Assembly: GCA_051881435.1 (NCBI GenBank)
Contig: JBJEPW010000041.1
Span: 1-23,758 of the forward strand
Direction: 5' to 3'
DNA: 23,758 bases
Source: Fimenecus sp051881435
Lineage (GTDB): Bacteria; Bacillota; Clostridia; Oscillospirales; Acutalibacteraceae
A program made the position numbers and the translations under genes. The notes beneath the pieces are model-generated. The model was not told the DNA's origin. It made no database searches and worked only from the letters and a program-made list of their open reading frames with translations. Shown here one piece after another: positions 7,552 through 15,233 of this stretch; within the stretch, counting starts at the first letter, position 1, and the number at the start of each line of letters is the position of its first letter.

Positions 7552-8875
7552 TTACGCTTCAATAGTTACACAGTCGGCACTCTCTGCGTCCCAACTGTCC
7601 ACAGCGTAGATTTTGTAGGTGTGCTTTTTGTCGCCTTTCGGCGCGTCAAATTCCAAGGTGACATTATCCTGCATACTGTCAAGACCGTTATAGAAATCGC
7701 TGAAGAAATACTTTGTTTCTTTGTCATCAATAACAACCTTGTAGGAATGTACGAAATCGTCATCCTCTGCCGCCGCAAAGGAAAGTGCGATTTTACCGTC
7801 TTTCAGCGTTGCAGTCCCCATAGTATCTTTGATAACGGGGGACTGATTTGCGGCCTTTCTTGTCTCAAAAGAATACCGCCCGTCATTGGTATAAGGCAGG
7901 GGGAAGGACCAAAGGCTGTCAGCCTTTTCCTCTTTTCCCATATTACCGTCGGCAAAATTGATACGGTGGAGGGTAATCTCGTTCTCTTGAAACTCCATAA
8001 TGTAGCCCATTGGTGTGGCGTCCGCATTCGGCGGAATTGTACCGTTTTCTTTGCCCTCTTCAAGCTCTGTATAAGAGAGCGACTGTGTATTGATAACCGT
8101 ATATTCTCCCTGCCATACAGAGCGCTCATCTAAAAGAGAATAATGCACATGACCGCTGAAATCTATCACATTCGGATATTTTTCCAATACTGCATTGAGG
8201 GTTTTGTCTCCCCAATCCTCACTGCCGTAGCTGGTGTTAAGGGGCTGATTGTGGGTCATTACGAAAATCGGCTTGCCGTTTGAGTCCGCTTGTGCTTTTT
8301 GCAGTTCTTTGTCTAACCATTGTGAAGCGATTACATAGCCGGCGGTCATACTGCCGTAATCGGGAGATACGCCGATGAAATGATAGCCGTTGACCACATA
8401 ATGAGTCCAAGGCGAATGCCCCGTAATCTGCTGAAACGCCTTTCTGTGGTTGATGGCGGTAAACACATTTTTGTTCCAATAGTCATGATTGCCCATAATG
8501 GTTTGTATAATGGGTTTGTCTTCGCCGAACACCTCGTCTATGGCGTTCATATAGGTTTGGAACGCAAACCGTGTGCCCAAATCACCGATGTCTCCGGCAT
8601 AAAGAAGCATATCTACATCGTTGTTTTTAATTACCGTCAGCGCATTGATAAGATTTTTAAGGTATGTATCGTCTTCATCTAACTGCTTTTGCGTGGGCGG
8701 CAGCTGGGAGTCGGAAATGATTGCAACCTTGAAGGTTTCATTTTCCGTTTGAAAGGTTTCGATTTCTGTTTTTTCCATTTTTGATTTACTGCCGAAATAA
8801 CCTATTCCCATAAACAGAATACCTCCCAAAAGTATGATACAAAGCAGTATTACTGCTTTTTTTGAATTTTTTCAT
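7552..8875 (-). CDS. Membrane-anchored calcineurin-like metallophosphoesterase, N-terminus frameshifted
   Basis: A predicted two-metal phosphoesterase with a C-terminal beta-sandwich-like domain. Seen, numbering from TTG 8829 where the uninterrupted frame begins: ISDSQ (D40), AGDIGD (D80, D83), GNHD (113-116), THN (H193) and GHVH (226-229). The first motif is D-x-Q rather than D-x-H, as in some CPPED1-like enzymes. The last ~110 residues look like an accessory sandwich domain. The real start is probably ATG 8875, with AAGGTGAG 8 nt upstream and 26 nt after the transporter stop. Removing one base from the A7 run (T7 on + strand, 8857-8863) would join it to the frame, giving 440 residues and a hydrophobic anchor (MKKFKKAVILLCIILL). 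As given, only TTG 8829 or ATG 8811 remain, without good RBS or full anchor. Cotranscribed with the GPH symporter; substrate unknown. Confidence 0.87.
8857..8863 (-). other. Homopolymer A7 with apparent +1 base frameshift
   Basis: On the coding strand the start reads ATG AAA AAA TTC and then seven A before GCAGTAATACTG. With six A the frame runs straight into the signal-anchor and phosphoesterase; with seven it is broken, and the downstream frame has a TGA overlapping the ATG. This could be an assembly or sequencing indel, a slipped-strand phase-variation site, or a site corrected by transcriptional slippage. Confidence 0.75.
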
Positions 8876-8901
8876 GTTTGCTTCTCACCTTAATCGGTAA
8901 A

Positions 8902-10458
8902 TTACTGCTGTGCGCTTTTTGCCGCCAAAGCGTTGAGTTCGTCTATTTCTCTCTTTTCTTTTTCCTCGCGGAACGCTTTCAGCTTCTCCTCTTGTGCTTT
9001 TTCGTCGAACTTATAGAAGAACATGGGGATTGCTTGGAGCAAGAGACCGACCGCACCGAGTGCCGTCAGCATAAAGAAGATAACATTGAGAAGCGTGGTA
9101 TAGTTGACACCGTCGTAAACCATAGCCTGTGTAGTGCTTTGGATAAGCGGTTTGGTCAGATTGTTTGTCAGCGCCGCCATCTTGTCTGCATTATAGCCGA
9201 ATTTATCAACAACACCGAGTACGATTACATTGAACAAAGCGTAAGAAATTTTGCCTACAAGGCTGCGGAACGAGAATACCGTGCCTTCAAGACGCTTGCC
9301 TGTACGCATTTCCAAATCGTCAACTACATCGGAGAACATTGCAATAAGCAATACTGTCATAATACCGATTGGGAAGTTGGTGAAGAAACGAAGGATTGTG
9401 TATGTAATAGCACCGGCAGTAGTGTTGTAGGGAATAATCCAGATACCGATTACGAAGCAAAGCACATCGGCAATGATACCTGCAAAGGAAACGCCGATCC
9501 AAAGTGTTTTCTTATCCATTTTCTTTAAGAACCAGGGAACAAGAGCCATGGAGAGCATATAGGAAGCGCCGCTGCCGATTTGAAGGAGAGGAATTAAAAG
9601 ACCTTCACTGGTAATCTCTGCGCCGCCGAGCAACGCCGAAATTTTGTCCATGGGGAGAACACCGATACAGTTCCATTTCGCGAAATAGGGAAGGAACAAT
9701 GCGGCACCAAGGTTTGTAAGAGAGGATACAAATGCCGCAATCACAAGGCACATAAACTTTTTATCCTTAAAAACAACCTTTAAGCCGTCAATATAGCTTT
9801 CTTTTCTCGGGGGGATATAAACCTTCTCTTTAAATCCGAAGGCTGAGAGGAACATGGGTACACCTGCCAAAACGGCAAATATAAGAGCGGAGAAGAAATA
9901 GCCTTCCTTCTGATGCTCTCTGCCCCAAAGACCTGCAACTGTGAAGAACAAAATTGAGGGCAAAACCGAACCGAGGGAGCCCAAGATGTTACTGAAAGAA
10001 ACAGCCTTAACGCGCACCTTGTCCTCAGGGAAAACAAGAGGAACCGAGCCCTGATAGGGAATATCAAGTGCTGTATAAACAGTGTAGAATAAAAGATATG
10101 CAATAATAGCATATATAAAGTTGCCTTTCTGACCGAAATTAACGGGAGCAAAAAGCAATGCGGTTACAATAACCACAGGGCCGCTGAGCCAAAATACGAA
10201 AGGTCTGCATTTACCCCATTTAGTGTGGGTTTTGTCAACAATCATACCCATCATCGGGTCGTTTATTGCGTCCCAAACCTTTGTTGCCGAGAGCACAATA
10301 CCGGTCATACCCAGGGTGAGTCCCAATACGTCGGTAAAGTACATATTCAGCGCTGTACCGAGAAGGCTGAAAATGGTGCTCATACCGAAAGGCAAAAGTG
10401 AAAACGCAAGTATCTCTTTTGTCGTTTTGTCTTTCAGATTTACTTTCATCTGCTTCAT
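8902..10458 (-). CDS. GPH-family glycoside:cation symporter (MFS superfamily)
   Basis: A 518-residue inner-membrane transporter of the glycoside-pentoside-hexuronide:cation symporter family (MelB relatives). Seen: about 12 hydrophobic segments; the family signature around residues 61-90, VWDAINDPMMG then DKTHTKWGKCRPFVFW; and a charged C-terminal tail (about 480-518) rich in E and K. Members import glycosides or oligosaccharides with Na+ or H+. The ATG at 10458 has AAGGA 6 nt upstream; a second in-frame ATG three codons later is an alternative. It heads the leftward operon with the metallophosphoesterase and is divergent from the TetR regulator and three hydrolases, so it is the likely importer of their substrate. 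Controlled by the consensus promoter at 10539-10567 and probably by the dyad at 10517-10528. Confidence 0.93.
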   Translation of the reverse strand: MKQMKVNLKDKTTKEILAFSLLPFGMSTIFSLLGTALNMYFTDVLGLTLGMTGIVLSATKVWDAINDPMMGMIVDKTHTKWGKCRPFVFWLSGPVVIVTALLFAPVNFGQKGNFIYAIIAYLLFYTVYTALDIPYQGSVPLVFPEDKVRVKAVSFSNILGSLGSVLPSILFFTVAGLWGREHQKEGYFFSALIFAVLAGVPMFLSAFGFKEKVYIPPRKESYIDGLKVVFKDKKFMCLVIAAFVSSLTNLGAALFLPYFAKWNCIGVLPMDKISALLGGAEITSEGLLIPLLQIGSGASYMLSMALVPWFLKKMDKKTLWIGVSFAGIIADVLCFVIGIWIIPYNTTAGAITYTILRFFTNFPIGIMTVLLIAMFSDVVDDLEMRTGKRLEGTVFSFRSLVGKISYALFNVIVLGVVDKFGYNADKMAALTNNLTKPLIQSTTQAMVYDGVNYTTLLNVIFFMLTALGAVGLLLQAIPMFFYKFDEKAQEEKLKAFREEKEKREIDELNALAAKSAQQ

Positions 10459-10481
10459 TCCTTTTCCTTGAAATTAAGTGA

Positions 10482-10510
10482 TTGACAATACCTTACGGCG
10501 AAGGTATAAT
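10482..10510 (+). promoter_or_regulatory. Consensus sigma-A promoter for the TetR-hydrolase operon
   Basis: TTGACA (10482-10487) and TATAAT (10505-10510), both perfect consensus, are separated by 17 bp. The start site would be near 10517, at the left edge of the dyad. So perfect a promoter suggests strong expression when not repressed. Confidence 0.9.
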
Positions 10511-10516
10511 ATTATA

Positions 10517-10528
10517 GACCGAAAGGTC
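10517..10528. promoter_or_regulatory. Putative TetR operator between facing promoters
   Basis: GACC GAAA GGTC is a perfect 4+4 inverted repeat, extendable with ATT (10511-10513) and AAT (10532-10534) as outer arms. It lies between the -10 boxes of the two facing promoters and overlaps both expected start sites. The adjacent TetR-family gene is the obvious candidate to bind it; binding would block both operons and autoregulate the repressor. Assignment is inferred from position and symmetry. Confidence 0.72.
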
Positions 10529-10538
10529 AACAATGAAA

Positions 10539-10567
10539 ATTATACCAACAGCAAAGCAACTTGTCAA
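10539..10567 (-). promoter_or_regulatory. Consensus sigma-A promoter for the GPH symporter operon
   Basis: On the minus strand TTGACA (10562-10567) and TATAAT (10539-10544) are perfect consensus with a 17-bp spacer. The start site would be near 10532, so this transcript and the rightward one overlap at their 5' ends and each promoter lies in the other's leader. Confidence 0.9.
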
Positions 10568-10585
10568 TAAAAAAAAGGACATTAT

Positions 10586-11194
10586 ATGAAAAAAACTGAT
10601 AAGACAGAGCTGACCAAACAAAGAATTTTAAAGGCGGCTGTTGAGGTATTCGGCATATACGGATATGACGGCGCAACGGTCAATCAGATTTGCAGTCAGC
10701 ATAATATTTCAAAGGGTTTGATTTACCATAATTTTGAAAACAAAGGCGCGCTGTATCTTTGCTGTGTGGAAACGGCGGTTAACGCGTTTATTGCATATAT
10801 GTCCGAGTTTCAATTCGGCACGGATTTTCATAAATACATGGAAGAAAGATATAAATTTTTCAAAAAGCATCCAAATTATGCGCGTTTGATTTTTTCTGCA
10901 ATACCCAATTCGGAGGATGAGGAATTTGCAAATGCTCTGCAAAATATCCGAAAGCGTTTTGATACATTTAACACGCATTTGTATCTTTCTGCTCTGGACG
11001 GTTTGCAGTTGCGAAAAGGCGTTACAAAAGAGAACGCATTGCAATATTACGGGCTTTTGCAGGATATGCTCAACAGTTATATAAGCGTAGGTCATTCGGC
11101 GGACGGGTATGCAACCGCACTTGACATACACGAAAAACACTTGGAAAAAATACTTGACTATATGCTTTACGGCATTGCGGAGGAACAAAAATGA
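10586..11194 (+). CDS. TetR/AcrR family transcriptional regulator
   Basis: A 202-residue TetR-family DNA-binding protein, usually a dimeric repressor released by a small ligand. Seen: the N-terminal helix-turn-helix (about 12-57), with ILKAAVEVFGIYGYDGATV and the recognition-helix region ISKGLIYHNFENKGALY; the rest is the helical, poorly conserved ligand/dimer domain. ATG 10586 has AAGGA (10575-10579) 6 nt upstream. It is first in the rightward operon and overlaps the next start (ATGA, 11191-11194). Context says it controls this glycoside locus, sensing the imported sugar or a breakdown product; the ligand is unknown. Confidence 0.93.
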   Translation: MKKTDKTELTKQRILKAAVEVFGIYGYDGATVNQICSQHNISKGLIYHNFENKGALYLCCVETAVNAFIAYMSEFQFGTDFHKYMEERYKFFKKHPNYARLIFSAIPNSEDEEFANALQNIRKRFDTFNTHLYLSALDGLQLRKGVTKENALQYYGLLQDMLNSYISVGHSADGYATALDIHEKHLEKILDYMLYGIAEEQK

Positions 11195-13257
11195 AAAAAG
11201 TTATTGTTGTTTCAAAAACACATTTGGATTTAGGCTTTACGGACTACGCCGAGAACATTCGGCAAAAGTACATAAACACCTTTATCCCGTCCGCCATAAA
11301 CCTTGCGGAAAATATCAACACGGAAACCGAGAAAAAGTTTATTTGGACCACAGGCTCGTGGATTTTAAAAGAAGCGCTGGAAAACGGAACAGACGCCCGG
11401 AAAGAAGCCTTAATAAAGGCGCTGAAAGACGGCAACCTTGTGCCCCACGCTCTGCCCTTTACCACACACACGGAACTTTTGGACAGTGAAACACTTGCCT
11501 ACGGACTTTCTATTGTGGACAGGCTCGATGAAATTCGCGGCAAAAAGACCGTTTCGGCTAAAATGACCGATGTGCCCGGTCACACGGCGGCGATTGTACC
11601 GCAGCTTGCCAAACACGGCATTAAGCTGTTACATATCGGCGTAAACGGCGCTTCTGCCGTACCTGAAGTGCCAAAATGCTTTTTGTGGAAGGTGGGCGGC
11701 GCAGAAGTGGTTGTGGTCTATTCCGGCGATTACGGCGGGGCATACAAAAGCGAATTTACAGAAGAAGTCTTGTACTTTGACCACACCCTCGACAATCACG
11801 GCGCCCCCTCGCCCGAGGCGGTACAGAAAAAACTTGCCGAAATCGGGAAAGAATATCCCGATTACACGGTTTCGGCAGGCACTTTGGACGAATTTGCCGA
11901 GGCAATTTGGGCAGTTCGTGAGAAACTGCCTGTTTTGACGGGTGAAATCGGCGACACATGGATTCACGGCAGTGCCGCAGACCCGTATAAATCCGCCGCA
12001 TTGCGCACGCTGATGCGCTTAAAACGGGAATGGCTGAACGACGGCTCAATGACAAGAGATACCGACGAATACAAAGGCTTTTCCGACGGGCTGTTATGTG
12101 TTGCGGAGCACACCTGCGGTATGGACAGCAAAATCAGCTTTGCGGATTACGAAAACTACTTAAAGGCGGATTTTAATAGGGCTCGTGCAAAAGACGATGT
12201 GACCGCAAAGCACATTTTCCGCGATTTCCCCCACGGGATTGTTGCCGCATTTAATCGGCGTTTTAATTCCAATCAGAAAAAAGGCTCGTACCGTGTAATT
12301 GAAAAGAGCTGGGCGGAACAGCGTGAATATATCGACAAGGCGGTTGCCGCTTTATCCGATACGCACAAGGAAATTGCGTTGAAAGCCTTAGCGGCATTGC
12401 GCCCCGAGAGTCTCCCCACAGCGGAAGGTACGGAAAAATATACAAATTCCGTGTCTTTCGGCGGATATATGCTGGCGCTCAACGAATACGGCGGGATTGG
12501 ACACTTCACACACAATGACACGGAAATTATCAAACAAAATAACGAACCCATTTTACAATATCATTCTTACAACAAATCGGATTATGATTTTTGGTTTACC
12601 CACTATGCACGGAATATGAAACAAAACGGCGGCTGGGCATATCCCGATTTCGGCAGACCGTTGTTAAAGTATGCCGAGGGCAAATACCCCACAGGCCGTT
12701 TCTTCTACAAAATGACCGACAGCACGGTTTGTGAAACTGCGGACAGCGTAAAGGTTTTTGTAACATTGCAGTGCGACAAAAAACTGTGTGATGAGCTGGG
12801 CGCACCGCGAAATGTGGAGATTGTATATACCCTGTCTGCCGACGGACTGCGTTTCTCCCTTGTATGGACGGAGAAAGATGCCAACCGTTTGACAGAAGCC
12901 ATCTTCTTGCACCTTTGCCCCGCCGCTACGGGGGATAATTTCAAACTGCAAAAAATCGGTACGGAAATTGACTACCGTACCACCGCCTTCATGGGTGGGC
13001 GCAATTTACACGCTGTGGAAAAGAGCATATTAGAAACAGCAGACGGCAAATATGATTTTGTTAACTTGCACGCACCGCTTATCTCAGTGGGCAAGGGCAA
13101 GATTTTGGAATACGATAACAAAATTGAGGATATTGAAAAAGACGGCATTTCCTATGTGCTTTGTAACAATGTTTGGGGCACGAATTTCCCGCTGTGGTAT
13201 GAGGACAACGCCCGATTTGATTTTGTAATTGCACCCGAAAAGGAGGAAAATATATGA
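11191..13257 (+). CDS. DUF5054 protein, GH38-like putative glycosidase
   Basis: A 688-residue protein that looks like a distant relative of GH38 alpha-mannosidases (DUF5054 type). Seen: an N-terminal barrel-like domain starting KKVIVVSKTHLDLGFTD, whose H11-x-D13 matches the zinc-binding HxD of GH38; KMTDVPGH (D127, H131) in the position of the GH38 nucleophile motif IDPFGH; GDTWIHG (H259) as a possible further zinc ligand; then a C-terminal beta-rich region (about 420-688) resembling the galactose-mutarotase-like domain of GH38. No signal peptide, so cytoplasmic. The start overlaps the TetR stop, with GGAGGA (11179-11184) 6 nt upstream; its own stop overlaps the next ATG. Family assignment is from motif recognition; activity, alpha-mannosidase or otherwise, is inferred. 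Confidence 0.8.
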   Translation: MKKVIVVSKTHLDLGFTDYAENIRQKYINTFIPSAINLAENINTETEKKFIWTTGSWILKEALENGTDARKEALIKALKDGNLVPHALPFTTHTELLDSETLAYGLSIVDRLDEIRGKKTVSAKMTDVPGHTAAIVPQLAKHGIKLLHIGVNGASAVPEVPKCFLWKVGGAEVVVVYSGDYGGAYKSEFTEEVLYFDHTLDNHGAPSPEAVQKKLAEIGKEYPDYTVSAGTLDEFAEAIWAVREKLPVLTGEIGDTWIHGSAADPYKSAALRTLMRLKREWLNDGSMTRDTDEYKGFSDGLLCVAEHTCGMDSKISFADYENYLKADFNRARAKDDVTAKHIFRDFPHGIVAAFNRRFNSNQKKGSYRVIEKSWAEQREYIDKAVAALSDTHKEIALKALAALRPESLPTAEGTEKYTNSVSFGGYMLALNEYGGIGHFTHNDTEIIKQNNEPILQYHSYNKSDYDFWFTHYARNMKQNGGWAYPDFGRPLLKYAEGKYPTGRFFYKMTDSTVCETADSVKVFVTLQCDKKLCDELGAPRNVEIVYTLSADGLRFSLVWTEKDANRLTEAIFLHLCPAATGDNFKLQKIGTEIDYRTTAFMGGRNLHAVEKSILETADGKYDFVNLHAPLISVGKGKILEYDNKIEDIEKDGISYVLCNNVWGTNFPLWYEDNARFDFVIAPEKEENI

Positions 13258-15215
13258 AACTGATTTATAAAAAGCCGCTTATCTTCCCCGCTTGGGGCAT
13301 TTTCAGCGGCAAGGACGCAGGCAAAACCTACTACCGTCTTGAAGACGATTGCGTGGTATTTTCGCCTGAAAAAGACAAACTGCCGCATCATAATCATATT
13401 GAAATGACAGGCTTTGAGGCGTCGTCAATTATCAGTTATAAAGTGGACGAACAGAAACGCTTGAAACTCTATTCCTTTTGCGTGTTCCCCCAAATTCGTG
13501 TAATTCCCAATCTGACAAGAGGCGGATTAACGCGTCATTTTGAAAATGCCAAATTGCATTTCAAAAATACAAAGGCAGAAGTGACTGAAATTCGCTTTGA
13601 CGGCATTTTGCAAATTAAAGAACAGGCAGGCAATGCGGAAATTTGCCGCCGCCTGACTGCGGCACGCAATAAAAAGGCGCTGATTGAAGAAATCACGGTA
13701 AAAAATACGGGCTCTGCCGCCGTGCACTTCACCTTAAAAACCGACAAGCCCCAACGCACAATCCATAAGATTTTTATGGCGGAAAACCGTGACCAAGAGG
13801 TATTCACCGTCGCTTTTGACGGCGAAACAAGGCTTGCAAACCGAAGTGTGCAGTTGACACTCCGTGCGGGGCAGGAAAAAGTCATCACAATTTGCTACGG
13901 TGCGGAAAAACTGACTTTGCAAGAGGCAAAAGCAGAGTTGGATTTGCGAGGGCAGTTTATTGCTGACTCTAAATCCCGCTTGAAAATCAAAACGCCGGAC
14001 GAAACTTTAAACCGTATGTTGGATTTTTGCAAAATCCGTGCAAGTGAGAGCATTTTCAATACGAAAAACGGCTTCATGCATGCACCCGGCGGCGGCAATT
14101 TTTACGGCGCACTGTGGACAAACGACCAATGCGAATACGCAAACCCGCTGTTTGCCTATCTTGGCTATCCTGTGGCGCAGGAGCAGTCTTTAAACTGTTA
14201 TCGGTTGTACGCAGACCTCGCAAAGCCCGACAAAGCCATTCCCACAAGCATTATTGCCTGCGGTGACGGGCTTTGGCACGGCGCGGGCGACCGCGGCGAC
14301 ACTTCCATGTTCCTTTACGGGCTTGGCCGCTATCTTTTGAGCACAGGCGACCGTGAAAAAGCTCTGGAATTTTTACCGTCCATTGAAACAGCGGCAACCT
14401 ATGTGAAAAGTCAAATCACAGCTGACGGCATCGTGAAAAGCGACAGCGACGAGTTGGAAAACCGATTTGAAAGCGGAAATGCCAATCTTTCCACATCGGT
14501 GATTACATATGATGCGTTTTTGTCGCTTCAATATCTTTACAAAGAATTGGGCGAGGCGGAGAAAGCGGAAAGTTACCGCGCGTTGGCAGAGAAAATCGAA
14601 AACGGCATTGAAAATTATTTCGGTGCCAATGTAGAGGGCTTTGAAACTTACCGTTACTGCGAGGAAGAACCCCATTTGCGCTCTTGGATTTGCCTGCCCC
14701 TGACGGTGGGGATTGACACAAGAAAAGACGGCACAATTAAAGCACTGCTGTCTGACAAACTTTCCAAAGACAGCGGCATTTTAACAAAAAGCGGCACAAA
14801 AACCTATTGGGACCGTGCGGCGCTGTACGGAATGCGCGGGCTTTTCTATGTGGGTGAAAGTGATAGGGCGTTAAATATGCTGACCGCTTACACCAAAGAG
14901 CGTTTACTTGGCTGTCACCCGCCCTACCCCGTGGAAGCATTTCCCGAGGGCAACTCGGCACAGCTTTCCGCCGAAAGTGCGCTGTATCTGCGCATTTTTA
15001 CCGAGGGTATTTTAGGGTACAGACCGACGGGTTTTGACTCGTTCCAAATCAAACCGAATTTGCCGAGTGCTTGGGAAAACTTCCAAATACAGGGTATGGA
15101 ATTGTGCGGTAAAACGGTAGATATTACCGTTCGAAACGACGAAAATTACACCGTGCAAATTGGCGGCGACACCGTAACTGTTCCCAAAGGCGAAACCTAT
15201 ACATATACAATCTAA
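13254..15215 (+). CDS. Putative six-hairpin glycosidase
   Basis: A 653-residue protein I place in the six-hairpin ((alpha/alpha)6) glycosidase superfamily, without a confident GH number. Seen: an N-terminal beta-rich domain (about 1-240); a helical region (about 245-600) starting with TPDETLNRMLDFCKIRA and containing NGFMHAPGGG and ALWTNDQCEYANPLFAYLGY, GDRGDTSMFLYGLGRYL, YWDRAALYGMRGLFY and AFPEGNSAQLSAESALYLRIFTEG order typical of such barrels; then a short C-terminal beta sheet (FDSFQIKPNLPSAW onward). Conserved Asp/Glu in these motifs are candidate catalytic residues, not assigned. AAGGAGG (13240-13246) lies 7 nt before ATG 13254, which overlaps the previous stop. No signal peptide, so it should act in the cytoplasm beside the GH38-like and GH36 enzymes. 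Confidence 0.72.
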   Translation: MKLIYKKPLIFPAWGIFSGKDAGKTYYRLEDDCVVFSPEKDKLPHHNHIEMTGFEASSIISYKVDEQKRLKLYSFCVFPQIRVIPNLTRGGLTRHFENAKLHFKNTKAEVTEIRFDGILQIKEQAGNAEICRRLTAARNKKALIEEITVKNTGSAAVHFTLKTDKPQRTIHKIFMAENRDQEVFTVAFDGETRLANRSVQLTLRAGQEKVITICYGAEKLTLQEAKAELDLRGQFIADSKSRLKIKTPDETLNRMLDFCKIRASESIFNTKNGFMHAPGGGNFYGALWTNDQCEYANPLFAYLGYPVAQEQSLNCYRLYADLAKPDKAIPTSIIACGDGLWHGAGDRGDTSMFLYGLGRYLLSTGDREKALEFLPSIETAATYVKSQITADGIVKSDSDELENRFESGNANLSTSVITYDAFLSLQYLYKELGEAEKAESYRALAEKIENGIENYFGANVEGFETYRYCEEEPHLRSWICLPLTVGIDTRKDGTIKALLSDKLSKDSGILTKSGTKTYWDRAALYGMRGLFYVGESDRALNMLTAYTKERLLGCHPPYPVEAFPEGNSAQLSAESALYLRIFTEGILGYRPTGFDSFQIKPNLPSAWENFQIQGMELCGKTVDITVRNDENYTVQIGGDTVTVPKGETYTYTI

Positions 15216-15233
15216 AATGATTTAGGAGATATT

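Noticed and set aside
7621..8133. 170-codon rightward open frame
   Set aside because: Antisense to the metallophosphoesterase, whose motifs are unambiguous; no RBS.
8857..8863. dnaX-style -1 programmed ribosomal frameshift at the A-run
   Set aside because: Joining ATG 8875 to the enzyme frame needs a +1 (or -2) shift, not -1, and no stimulatory hairpin or internal Shine-Dalgarno was seen; an indel or transcript slippage is simpler.
8878..9528. 216-codon rightward open frame, Cys- and His-rich
   Set aside because: Antisense to the GPH symporter; its composition is the reverse-strand reading of membrane helices.
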